A stretch of 56,044 bases of DNA from Pirellulales bacterium. Its GTDB lineage: Bacteria > Planctomycetota > Planctomycetia > Pirellulales > JAEUIK01. Of the stretch, positions 20,069 to 28,086 are shown one piece after another (within the stretch, counting starts at the first letter, position 1; each line of letters begins with the position of its first letter). The stretch lies in contig JAIBBY010000031.1 of the NCBI GenBank assembly GCA_019694455.1, positions 1 through 56,044 on the forward strand. Direction: 5' to 3'. A program made the translations under genes and the position numbers. The notes under the pieces were generated by a model. It did no database searches. It saw only the letters and a program-made list of their open reading frames with translations, and was not told where the DNA came from.

Positions 20069-20554
20069 TCAGCTTCGCGACTTTTTGCCAGCGCGCGCCG
20101 TTTTGGGTTTTTGTTTGGCTGCGGCGGCCGACGACCCCTTTTTCTTGGCACTTCGATTCGCGCTCGATAGTTTGGCCAACGTGACCTGGGACAGCTCATC
20201 GCTAAATCGTTTGGCCGCGCTTGCGCAAACCGCATTGACCAGTCGCATGGCCGGCGCATGCCCTTTGCAAACCGGCGGCAATCGACTCCCCTTCTGCTCG
20301 CCTTCCACCGCTTCCACGATTTGCAAGAGCGTGATCTTGCTTGCGGGGCGGGCCAACTGATAGCCGCCCCCCGGACCAGAGACTCCTTTCAATAAACCCG
20401 AGTCCACCAGTCGCCGCAGGATGCGATACAAGAATCGCGGCGGAAACTCACAACCCTCTGAGATGCGCGCCGCCGTCATCGTTTGGCGCGGGCCCGACGG
20501 CGCGACATTGAGCAACACGCCCACGGCATAACTTACCGAGCGGGTAAGTTTCAT
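20069..20554 (-). CDS. Rrf2-family regulator with basic C-tail
   Basis: 161 residues. The N-terminus (MKLTRSVSYAVGVLL) and the winged-helix block (FPPRFLYRILRRLVDSGLLK, then GPGGGYQLARP) are typical of Rrf2/IscR-like transcription regulators. Only two cysteines lie in the usual cluster region (C96, C110), with a third at C35, so the [Fe-S] ligand set of IscR is not complete in its normal spacing. Residues 129-161 form a Lys/Ala/Ser-rich tail (SAKKKGSSAAAAKQKPKTAR) not normally seen in the family. ATG start. Target genes are unknown; autoregulation is common in the family. Confidence 0.92.
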   Translation of the reverse strand: MKLTRSVSYAVGVLLNVAPSGPRQTMTAARISEGCEFPPRFLYRILRRLVDSGLLKGVSGPGGGYQLARPASKITLLQIVEAVEGEQKGSRLPPVCKGHAPAMRLVNAVCASAAKRFSDELSQVTLAKLSSANRSAKKKGSSAAAAKQKPKTARAGKKSRS

Positions 20555-20879
20555 GGCGTCATCCGTTCGCTAGGCCGAAGGGCAGATTGGGGATTTAGAG
20601 AAAGTGCGATGATTGTGCCGCACATATCGCGATCCGACAAGCGTTTCATTTTCGCACACGCCAATCGAATCGCGCGTTTGGATGGTCGCGCACGCCAATT
20701 CAATGGCACGATCCATATACCTAAGCAGGCGCGGAATCAGTGGAGCCGTCGAATCCACAATCCACCGCATCTACAATGGCAGTCTCACCTGACCTTAGAA
20801 CGAGTAACAACCAAGCTCGCGTAATTGTTGTCCTTCGGCGATGCACTTGCAGTGCTTTCTAACCTGCTGAGGAGTCAAA
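20555..20879. other. Divergent intergenic region
   Basis: 325 bases between the Rrf2-type gene (leftward) and the SGNH/RTX gene (rightward). No credible coding region is seen. It contains a candidate leftward promoter at 20612-20640 and, at its right end, a strong GAGGAG ribosome site for the gene starting at 20880. Confidence 0.55.
20612..20640 (-). promoter_or_regulatory. Candidate promoter of the Rrf2-type gene
   Basis: On the minus strand: TTGTCG, 17 bases, CACAAT, four of six matches in each box, about 58 bases before the start codon. Tentative. Confidence 0.28.
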
Positions 20880-23800
20880 ATGGCGTTTAGCGGAAACCTC
20901 CAAGCTTGGCAGGCGTCACGTCGAAGAAACCGTCTGAAATTTGAATCGCTTGAACCACGCGATTTGCTTGCCGGCATCATCACTATTGGCGATAGCTGGG
21001 CTTGGCTTATCGCCGCCAACGCCCCTGGCTCGGCGCCTCCCGCGCCCGGTTTCAACAACAGTCTGGGGAATGTGGTCGACTCGTTTCATCCCGGCGCTCC
21101 GGTCTACAACGAATCGTTTGGCGGCGGCACCGCCGCGCAGCATGTGTCACAGCTCTATTCGCCCGGCGGCATCATCGACCGCGTCAACGCGCACCCCGAC
21201 GCAGACATCGTCTGGCTGAGCTCCGGCGGCAACGACATGCTGTTGGGCCAACTTGGCGGCGGTTTCTATGTCAACAATCCCGGCAATGCAGCCGTCTATG
21301 CGGCAATTCAATCCAACGTCCAAACGCTGGTCAGCGCGATCCTGGCCATCCGCCCCGATATTCAAGTCGTGATCGAGGGCTACGACTACCTCAACATTTG
21401 GGACACCATCAGCGGTTCGCAGGCCGACGCCTATCGACTCAATCTCGGCGTGATAAAGACCGGCAACGTCTTCTACGATGGCTTCGTGCAAAACGCCGCT
21501 GTCAATCAAGGCTTCAAAGACGCCGAGAGCGGTAAGGCGGCGATCGCCAACGCCAGCCGCAGAGTCGCCCACATCGACAACTACGGCCTGAACAACTCCG
21601 TTGGTGGATACTCAGGCTACTTTGGGAGTTTTCCCGCCTCGGGCGTATTTCCGCCCGATCTCTATCCGGCGCTCCCCACCCCCGCCAATCGGATGAACAA
21701 CACCGATCCAATTCACCTCAACAACACGGGCTACGCCACGCTCGCGCTGCGCGCGGAGCAATACTTTATCGGCAGCGCGCTCTCGGCGGCCAATCTGTCG
21801 CTGAGCACTAACACGCTGAATTTCGGCAATGTACGCGTCGGCACGTCGGCGGGCGGATCGGCGACTGGCAGCAACATCGGCGGCAACTACACCAAGGTCA
21901 AGAACCTGCTGTTTCCAGCAGCGTCGGGAGATTTCTCCGGCGGCGCCCAGTCGTTCAATCCACTCTTTCAAGATCCTAGCCTCGGCAGCGACACCGCCAC
22001 TGTCGCCTATGCCTATACTCCGGCCGCGCGCGGCGCCGACACCGCCAATCTCACGGTCACCAGCGATAGCGGAAACCGCGCACTCGCACTGTCGGGCAAT
22101 GGTGTCGGCCCGGTCTACTCCAGCAGCGACAGTTTGAGTTTCGGCACGGCGCTGCCGGGCGCCATCCTTCAGCAGAATCTATCGATTCAGAACATCACCA
22201 CCGATGGCGACCTCGGCGCGCTTACCAATCTTACGCTCGCGTCAGCCGCCATTATCGGTCCCGACGCCGCCTATTTCTCGCTGCCCACGTTCACGCCGGG
22301 CACGGTGCTCACCGCTGCGCAACTGCAGAATCTCACGGTCCAATTCAACGGCACGGACGGCGAGCGTCAATACAGCGCGCAACTTATCCTTGTCACCGAT
22401 CAAGACACGGCCGTTGGCGCCACCGGCCAACAGTTCAGCATCGCCCTTGGCGCCCAGGTAGTGAGCCCTGCGCTGCCGGTCATCGATCTACTTCAAGTGC
22501 CCGGAATCAGCGAGGGCGACACATTGACGCTGGCAGCGCTGGCCACCGATCCGTCCGGCGTGGCCGGACCATTGAGCTTTTCGTGGGACGTCAACGGCGA
22601 CAGCGTCTATGGCGACGCCACTGGCGCCAGTCCCACGCTCACCTGGGCGCAGCTTGGCGCCTTGGGAATCAATGATGGGCCGGGCACGCGCGAGGTGACG
22701 GTCCGTGTGACCAACACCTATGGCGGATTCACCGACTCCGCGGCGGCCTCCCTTTCGATTGGCAACTCGGCGCCGCAGGCCGGCATTGCTGGCCCAGCGG
22801 TCATCGTGCGCGGCGCGCCGGCCCCGTTCGTGCTCTCCGCCGACGATCCCTCCAGCGCGGATCAGGCTGCCCCGTTCACCTTCGCGATCGACTGGGACAA
22901 TAATGGGACGGTGGATGAAACGCTGACCAATGTCACCAGCGGTGCAGTGGTCACGCACGCGCTTCCCAATCTGGGCGGCAATACCGTCCGTGTCTGGGCC
23001 ACCGATCAGCACGGCGCCCAAAACGCCGCGACGATCACGTTTACCACAGTCGAGTGGGCGCTGCTCACCGACGAAATCAATCCCAGCCTGGTCAATCTCG
23101 TTTGGGGAGGCACCACTGGCAGCGATGTGGCGACCTTTACTCAACTGGCGCCCGACACTGTGCGCGTCCATGCCGCTCAGCTCAATGGCGCCGCCGTCGA
23201 TCTCACGTTCGATGCCAGCGGCGTCACCGGACGCGTCAAGGGATTTGGCCAGGCCGGCAATGATCAGCTTTCTGCCGCAGGACTCACCACCCTGGCCGTC
23301 ATGCTCAATGGCGGCAAAGGAGGCGACACGCTGACGGGCGGCGATGCGGACGACGAGCTGCACGGCGACGACGGCGCCGAGGGAGGCGCGGATCTGATCT
23401 TTGGCGGCGCAGGCAACGACGTCCTCTATGGCGAGGATGGCGCCGAAGGAGCCGCCGACACGCTGCACGGTGAATCCGGCGACGATCTGATCTTTGGCGA
23501 TGGCAACGCCTTCGTCACCGATGGCGCCGAGGGAGGAAACGACATCATCACCGGCGGCGATGGCCACGATCGTATTTTCGCTGGCGGCGGCAACGATCAG
23601 GTGGACGGAGGCGCCGATCACGATCTGCTGGCCGGGGGCGACGGCGCCGAGGGCACCGACGACACATTGATTGGAGGATCAGGCAACGATGTGCTAATCG
23701 CCAGTCTAGGCGCGATCTTCGGCAACGACATCCTGGATGGCGAACTTGGCGAGGACCTCCTGATGAGCGAGCAACTTGCCGTCCCCCGCGCCCAGGAACA

Positions 23801-24053
23801 GCAGGTGCTCGAAGCTGTCTACAGCGAATGGACCTCCGAGCGCGACTATGCCACCCGGATCGCCAATCTCAGCGGAATGGGTGTCGGTCCTCGCAATAAC
23901 GGCGATACCTTTCTCACGCCCGGCGTCAATCTCCTTCACGACAGCCTGATCGACAGCGTTGCCGGGGGACTCGATCTCGACTGGTTCCTCCATGGCGACA
24001 ACGCGGAGCTAACCGACTACGACTCTCAGAATGAGCAGAAGGTCACGTTCTGA
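20880..24053 (+). CDS. Secreted LEPR-XLL / SGNH hydrolase / RTX-repeat protein
   Basis: 1057 residues, strong GAGGAG ribosome site. Residues 21-31 (FESLEPRDLLA) match the LEPR-XLL motif near the N-terminus of planctomycete exported proteins. An SGNH/GDSL hydrolase domain follows: block I GDSW (37-40), block III GGND (116-119) and block V DPIH (about 276-279) supply Ser, Asn, Asp and His. Residues about 300-560 hold abnormal-spindle/CARDB-like beta domains, then PKD-like repeats (SFSWDVNGDSVYGDATG, FAIDWDNNGTVDETLT). Residues about 811-947 are Gly/Asp-rich RTX (hemolysin-type) calcium-binding nonamers. An esterase acting on extracellular polysaccharide is plausible; the substrate cannot be read from sequence. 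Confidence 0.92.
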   Translation: MAFSGNLQAWQASRRRNRLKFESLEPRDLLAGIITIGDSWAWLIAANAPGSAPPAPGFNNSLGNVVDSFHPGAPVYNESFGGGTAAQHVSQLYSPGGIIDRVNAHPDADIVWLSSGGNDMLLGQLGGGFYVNNPGNAAVYAAIQSNVQTLVSAILAIRPDIQVVIEGYDYLNIWDTISGSQADAYRLNLGVIKTGNVFYDGFVQNAAVNQGFKDAESGKAAIANASRRVAHIDNYGLNNSVGGYSGYFGSFPASGVFPPDLYPALPTPANRMNNTDPIHLNNTGYATLALRAEQYFIGSALSAANLSLSTNTLNFGNVRVGTSAGGSATGSNIGGNYTKVKNLLFPAASGDFSGGAQSFNPLFQDPSLGSDTATVAYAYTPAARGADTANLTVTSDSGNRALALSGNGVGPVYSSSDSLSFGTALPGAILQQNLSIQNITTDGDLGALTNLTLASAAIIGPDAAYFSLPTFTPGTVLTAAQLQNLTVQFNGTDGERQYSAQLILVTDQDTAVGATGQQFSIALGAQVVSPALPVIDLLQVPGISEGDTLTLAALATDPSGVAGPLSFSWDVNGDSVYGDATGASPTLTWAQLGALGINDGPGTREVTVRVTNTYGGFTDSAAASLSIGNSAPQAGIAGPAVIVRGAPAPFVLSADDPSSADQAAPFTFAIDWDNNGTVDETLTNVTSGAVVTHALPNLGGNTVRVWATDQHGAQNAATITFTTVEWALLTDEINPSLVNLVWGGTTGSDVATFTQLAPDTVRVHAAQLNGAAVDLTFDASGVTGRVKGFGQAGNDQLSAAGLTTLAVMLNGGKGGDTLTGGDADDELHGDDGAEGGADLIFGGAGNDVLYGEDGAEGAADTLHGESGDDLIFGDGNAFVTDGAEGGNDIITGGDGHDRIFAGGGNDQVDGGADHDLLAGGDGAEGTDDTLIGGSGNDVLIASLGAIFGNDILDGELGEDLLMSEQLAVPRAQEQQVLEAVYSEWTSERDYATRIANLSGMGVGPRNNGDTFLTPGVNLLHDSLIDSVAGGLDLDWFLHGDNAELTDYDSQNEQKVTF
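23310..23720 (+). repeat. RTX calcium-binding repeat region
   Basis: Imperfect in-frame repeats of the GGxGxDxLx nonapeptide type (GGAGNDVLYGEDGAEG, GGSGNDVLIA, GGGGNDQVDGG) inside the SGNH/RTX gene. An interspersed 'DGAEG' unit recurs several times, making two nested periodicities. In RTX proteins these fold into a calcium-loaded parallel beta-roll outside the cell. Confidence 0.88.
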
Positions 24054-24067
24054 TTGGATCGCACGCG

Positions 24068-24514
24068 CTAGCTGGGCGCGCGAAACTCCGCGTCGATCGT
24101 TCTATAACCTCGCCCGCTCGCCGTATCTGGATCTGGGCGCGTTGGCCAGCCAGGCTCCATCCCGGGCGGCAGTGCACGTGCCGCCGCCCAAGCCAGTGTG
24201 AGCGTAGGCAGAAACTGCGTGCCGGGGATAAGCGCCTCGATCACCGCCACGTTGCGAAGCGGCTCCAATTTGGCGTGCTTGAGCACAAACCAGATGACTG
24301 GGGCCGCGAAGATATCGAGCCCAAAATCCATCAAATCCAGGGCGACAACAAATCCCAGCGGCACCCGCCGCAGCGTATCCCAAAATCCGGCTTCGGGCGG
24401 TATCGAAAGCTTACGCATACGACGGATCATGACCGCCAATAGCACAGCGCTGGTGATTGCCGCCACGCCAGCCATGGCGAGCAGAAACACCAAGACATCT
24501 TTTAAGACTTCCAT
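24068..24514 (-). CDS. Small membrane protein, unknown
   Basis: 148 residues with two hydrophobic segments (VLVFLLAMAGVAAITSAVLL; LGFVVALDLMDFGLDIFAAP) and possibly a third (FLPTLTLAWAAARAL), ending in a polar tail. No family recognised. Convergent with the SGNH/RTX gene (14 bases apart) and divergent from the glutaredoxin-like gene. Confidence 0.65.
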   Translation of the reverse strand: MEVLKDVLVFLLAMAGVAAITSAVLLAVMIRRMRKLSIPPEAGFWDTLRRVPLGFVVALDLMDFGLDIFAAPVIWFVLKHAKLEPLRNVAVIEALIPGTQFLPTLTLAWAAARALPPGMEPGWPTRPDPDTASGRGYRTIDAEFRAPS

Positions 24515-24669
24515 ATTCGTTGCCTGTATTTTTATCTGGGCACCAAGGGTCGCAATGGACTCATTCTACGCAATTGCGGGACCGTTGGTTTGATTTGGGC
24601 TACTTCGACTTGCGCTCCGTTTTGGATAAGCTCGTCCTAGCGAACCACTCAACCCCTGCGAACCGCGTC

Positions 24670-24927
24670 ATGTGGCCATTCGCCGCCAAAACCCCACCGG
24701 CAGTCGTGCTTTATACCCGCTGCGGCTGTCATCTCTGCGACGACGCCAAGGCGCTATTGATTAAGCATGGGCTGACGCCCGAAGAGATCGACATCGACCA
24801 GGTTCCCGAATGGCGCGATCGCTACAACACCTGCGTTCCGGTGGTGGTGATCGACGGTCGCGAGCGATTCCGCGGACGCGTCGACGAGGTGCTGCTCCGG
24901 CGGTTGCTGCGCGGAAGGCGCGCATGA
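24670..24927 (+). CDS. Glutaredoxin-like protein
   Basis: 85 residues. A thioredoxin-fold domain with the sequence VVLYTRCGCHLC; the redox pair is C20-x-x-C23, with an extra C18. It continues with EEIDIDQVPEWRDRY and cis-Pro segment CVPVVVIDG, typical of the short glutaredoxin-like (DUF836/PF05768) family. ATG at 24670 is the first start that leaves a clean N-terminus. Its stop overlaps the next gene's ATG (ATGA), so the two are co-translated. Likely a small cytoplasmic disulfide reductase. Confidence 0.85.
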   Translation: MWPFAAKTPPAVVLYTRCGCHLCDDAKALLIKHGLTPEEIDIDQVPEWRDRYNTCVPVVVIDGRERFRGRVDEVLLRRLLRGRRA

Positions 24928-25628
24928 ATCAACTCACCGTCTTCGCGAAATACCCCGCGCCGGGCATGGTAAAAACTCGTTTGTCCACCGCGATCGGCGC
25001 CGAGCAGGCGGCTGCGCTGGCCCGCGCGATGCTCATCTGCACGCTCGACCGTTTCGCAGCCGCAAGCAGCCGACCAACCGTCGCCTGTGATCCGCCAGAA
25101 ACGCTCCGCGATTTTCAGTCGCTGGTCGGAGACCGCTGGCGGTTGACGCCTCAATCGACTGGCGACCTCGGCCAGCGGCTAGCTAACCATTTTGATGGCG
25201 CGTTCGCGACGGGTGTCGAGAAAGTCGTGGTGATTGGCGCCGACAGTCCCACGCTGCCAGTCGCCAATGTCGAGGATGCGTTTCGCCGGCTTGCCAAGGC
25301 GGCAGTGGTGCTTGGACCCAGCGATGATGGCGGCTACTACCTGATCGGCGCAAGTCGCGAGACTCCGCCCGTCTTTGCCAACATCGACTGGAGCACGCCG
25401 CGCGTCTGGTCTCAAACGGTGAACCAACTACAATCCGCCGGCATCCCCTATTCCGTCTTGCCGCGGTGGCACGATATTGACGATGCCACTGATTTGGAGC
25501 GACTCACAACGGAACTCGAATCGCTTGCCGGCGACATGGCCCCATCACTGATTGAACTGCGCTCCCTAGTCAGGCAACTATCGCCACGGCCAACGTTATC
25601 GACCGACCGGCGAGCGGCGGAGCGTTAA
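24924..25628 (+). CDS. DUF2064 / TIGR04282-type transferase
   Basis: 234 residues. N-terminal MNQLTVFAKYPAPGMVKTRL and the central block VVVIGADSPTLP ... GPSDDGGYYLIG are signature segments of the TIGR04282 (DUF2064) GT-A-like family, often called rSAM/selenodomain-associated transferase 1. Members resemble nucleotidyl- or glycosyltransferases, and the actual reaction is not established for most. It overlaps the glutaredoxin-like gene by four bases. Its TAA stop overlaps the convergent pterin-synthase gene's stop, the two sharing TTAA at 25625-25628. Confidence 0.9.
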   Translation: MNQLTVFAKYPAPGMVKTRLSTAIGAEQAAALARAMLICTLDRFAAASSRPTVACDPPETLRDFQSLVGDRWRLTPQSTGDLGQRLANHFDGAFATGVEKVVVIGADSPTLPVANVEDAFRRLAKAAVVLGPSDDGGYYLIGASRETPPVFANIDWSTPRVWSQTVNQLQSAGIPYSVLPRWHDIDDATDLERLTTELESLAGDMAPSLIELRSLVRQLSPRPTLSTDRRAAER

Positions 25629-26116
25629 TCGTTCCGCCAATCCCAAATGCCTTGCTGACCGGCGCATTCGTCGACCTCGATCTTCATTTGCTGCGGACGA
25701 AATCGTAGTTTGGCGGCAAGCTCGACGAGCAAACGCTCGCCAATCCAGCGCGCCAAAAGTTCCGCCGTGGTGTTCGCCACCGGCAGCAGCACGCAATCGG
25801 CCCGCGGAAAGACCCAGCGGCGATCCTCAAATCGCGCCTCGACCTCGCGATCGCTCGCCTCGACGCGAATCCGCGGGTGCTCAGTCGGCAGCAACATGCG
25901 GTGATCGAGTTCGCGTGTGATGCCCACCAGCGCGTCGCGCAGCGCGATGAAATCGACCACGTAGTGATTCGCGTCCAAGGGGCTAAATACCTCGGCCGCC
26001 ACGGCGTAGTTGTGGCCGTGCAGCGGTTCGCAGATGTTGTCGGCATAGGTGATGAAGTGCGCCGCCGAAAAGACAAATCGCTCTTTTTCCAGCCGAACCG
26101 AATACTGCTCGCTCAT
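25625..26116 (-). CDS. 6-pyruvoyl-tetrahydropterin synthase / QueD family
   Basis: 163 residues from the ATG at 26116; an in-frame extension to 26140 lacks homology. Zinc ligands H20 (FSAAHF), H33 and H35 (LHGHNY) and the catalytic-type Cys C29 (NICEPLHGHNY) are all present, and the C-terminal acidic residue lies in VDECAGQQGIW. The family converts 7,8-dihydroneopterin triphosphate to 6-pyruvoyl-tetrahydropterin or, in QueD, to carboxy-tetrahydropterin for queuosine. Which product is made cannot be told. It is 33 bases downstream of a CitG-like gene, which points toward a pterin-cofactor role rather than queuosine (inference). Confidence 0.9.
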   Translation of the reverse strand: MSEQYSVRLEKERFVFSAAHFITYADNICEPLHGHNYAVAAEVFSPLDANHYVVDFIALRDALVGITRELDHRMLLPTEHPRIRVEASDREVEARFEDRRWVFPRADCVLLPVANTTAELLARWIGERLLVELAAKLRFRPQQMKIEVDECAGQQGIWDWRND

Positions 26117-26149
26117 GATCGTTCTCGCGAATCGCGCCATCCCAGTTTA

Positions 26150-27007
26150 CTACGATACTCGACCAAGCTGCCCGTCGCGTAGCGCCGCGAACAATCCAGC
26201 CGCGATCAAGTCGGCCGTGGTCCCCGGATTGCGCCGGTGGCCGTCGCTGCGCAGCCAAAAATCGAAATCGGCCAACGCCTCGTGATACGCCTCGTCCTCC
26301 GGCCGGCCGCTAGCTAGCGCCGCCGCGGCGCGCGTCGATGCCTGCCGCGCTGTCTCCCAGCCGCACTTGCGGGCAATCAGCGAGTCGGGAATCCGCGCCA
26401 GCACCGTCAGTTGCGTTCGCACGATCGAATCGGCGATCGTCCATCCCTGCTCGATTCCCTCCAGCAAGGCGGGCAACACCAGCGTGAATACGTCCTCAAA
26501 ATCGCGCGTATATTGCCGGGCGACCGCGTCACGATCTTCGGCCAGTCGCATCGCCGCGATCAGGCACGCGGGCGGAGGCCCCGCCACATCGGCCTTGTCA
26601 ACTTTTCCCATGCCGCCGGGCGTTGCCAGGCGAATGGCCTCGTAGACCAGGCGGGCGTCTTCCGAGTCGAGGCTCGCCAAGACTCGCGGCACGCCGCTGG
26701 CCAGTGGCGCTCCGCGCTCACTCATCGCCATTGGCGCCACGAGCAGGATGGTTCCCAGGTTCGCGTTGGTGGCGATGAGGCTGCGGGTCGCCTGCACTGC
26801 CGCCAGCACCGTTGGCCCCAAGCGCGTTCCGGCGGCGGCCGCTTCCATGGCGGGCGCCACCGCCACGGCGCAGGCCTGAAAATCATAAAAAGTCAGGTCG
26901 CCGAAATCGGCGCCGCGATTCACGTTGCCCGGCTTCGGCGCGCTCGCCTCCAACAGTGTGGCAAGCGTGGCGCATTGACCAATCGAGAGTCGCGGCGACT
27001 GGTCCAT
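26150..27007 (-). CDS. CitG/MdcB-like triphosphoribosyl-dephospho-CoA synthase family
   Basis: 285 residues. The segments EASAPKPGNVNRGADFGD, TNANLGTILLVAPMA and LATPGGMGKVDKADV are the conserved blocks of the COG1767/PF01874 family. CitG makes the prosthetic-group precursor of citrate lyase, but no citrate or malonate lyase genes are near. COG1767 members also occur with tetrahydromethanopterin-linked C1 genes in planctomycetes and methylotrophs, and the neighbouring pterin-synthase gene favours that (inference). The ATG overlaps the upstream hydrolase's TGA by one base; a GTG three bases upstream is an alternative. Confidence 0.85.
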   Translation of the reverse strand: MDQSPRLSIGQCATLATLLEASAPKPGNVNRGADFGDLTFYDFQACAVAVAPAMEAAAAGTRLGPTVLAAVQATRSLIATNANLGTILLVAPMAMSERGAPLASGVPRVLASLDSEDARLVYEAIRLATPGGMGKVDKADVAGPPPACLIAAMRLAEDRDAVARQYTRDFEDVFTLVLPALLEGIEQGWTIADSIVRTQLTVLARIPDSLIARKCGWETARQASTRAAAALASGRPEDEAYHEALADFDFWLRSDGHRRNPGTTADLIAAGLFAALRDGQLGRVS

Positions 27008-27924
27008 CACGCGCCACTCGCCTCACCGGTCGACGCGCAAGTAGAGTCGGCCGTTACCGGATGCCGCTCCAAAAAATCAACGAGCGCCGGCAAAATCGTC
27101 TCGTGCGAGTCTTCCATCACGTAGTGTCCCGCATCGGCGATTTCGAGCGTTTCCGCCGCCGGAAAGAACTCTTGAAACCGCCGCAAGAAGTGCGGCGAAA
27201 AGCACCAATCCTTCATGCCCCACACCAACAACATGGGGTGATTCCGAAATCGCGCCAGCCCCTGCTCAATCTTCATCAAAGTGGCATATGACTGATGCGC
27301 GGGCGTCATCGGTATGTCCTTCACAAACCGGTCGATCGCGATACGCTCACGCCAATTTCCATACGGCGCGATGAGTCCCGCGCGAATATCGGCGTCCAAT
27401 CCGCGCTCGGTGGCCATGTGCAGTGCCGCCCGCGCAAACGCGTTCATTCCTCGAATGGCCAGCGTGCCGAGAACTGGCGCGCGGCACGCGCGAATCCGCC
27501 ACGGCATCCACGGCGCGCGAAAGGCCGCCGTGTTCATCAAGACAAATCGGCTGAACCGCTCCGGCAGCCGCAGTGCCGCCCCCATGCCGATCGCCCCTCC
27601 CCAATCGTGCGCCACCAGCGTCACTTGGCGCAGGTCGAGCCGCTCAACCAGTTCCACCAGATTGTCGATGTGCCCCGCCAGCGTATATGAAAACTCAGCG
27701 GGCTTGTCTGACAGACCACAACCCAAATGGTCGGGCGCGACCACGCGATAGCGCTCGCCAAACGCTCGCGGCAAACGCCGCCAGTAAAACGACCAGGTCG
27801 GATTCCCATGCACGCACAGCAAGGGCTCGCCGGACCCTTCGTCGAAATAGTGATATCGCCAGCCGCCGACGCGCAATTCTTGATCGGCAAAGGGATATAA
27901 CCGACGCCACGCGAAATCATTCAT
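27007..27924 (-). CDS. Alpha/beta hydrolase, haloalkane-dehalogenase-like
   Basis: 305 residues. HGNPTW (39-44) forms the oxyanion/halide-binding region and the nucleophile elbow AHDWGG gives an Asp nucleophile, D107, as in haloalkane dehalogenases and OleB-like enzymes. The C-terminal His is at H267 (ADAGHYVMED). The cap domain lies in between. Asp-nucleophile enzymes cleave C-X or ester-like bonds through a covalent intermediate; the real substrate is unclear. First gene of a three-gene minus-strand run with the CitG-like and pterin-synthase genes, overlapping the former. Confidence 0.9.
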   Translation of the reverse strand: MNDFAWRRLYPFADQELRVGGWRYHYFDEGSGEPLLCVHGNPTWSFYWRRLPRAFGERYRVVAPDHLGCGLSDKPAEFSYTLAGHIDNLVELVERLDLRQVTLVAHDWGGAIGMGAALRLPERFSRFVLMNTAAFRAPWMPWRIRACRAPVLGTLAIRGMNAFARAALHMATERGLDADIRAGLIAPYGNWRERIAIDRFVKDIPMTPAHQSYATLMKIEQGLARFRNHPMLLVWGMKDWCFSPHFLRRFQEFFPAAETLEIADAGHYVMEDSHETILPALVDFLERHPVTADSTCASTGEASGA

Positions 27925-27994
27925 GCGAGATCAGTTCGCCAGCGAATCAATACATTGGCCAAATCATGTCCCTTTCATACCAAATGCGCGCAAA

Positions 27995-28024
27995 TTGCGA
28001 GATGGGCTCGCTTCGGTTTAAGAT
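27995..28024 (+). promoter_or_regulatory. Weak candidate promoter for the PhoPQ-related gene
   Basis: TTGCGA, 18 bases, TAAGAT, about 60 bases before the ATG at 28087, in the 162-base divergent spacer. Four of six matches in each box. Confidence 0.25.
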
Positions 28025-28086
28025 AGCGTTCTCACCTTTCTGACCTTCCCACCTCAAATCCCCGCCGCCATTTGGAGATTCATTTC

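Noticed and set aside
22488..23621. 377-residue minus-strand ORF opposite the RTX region
   Set aside because: Its Ala/Val/Ile pattern is the antisense image of the Gly/Asp repeats; no start context or family match.
23310..23720. CRISPR-like regular repeats
   Set aside because: The periodicity is in frame and encodes Gly/Asp RTX nonamers; there are no unique spacers.
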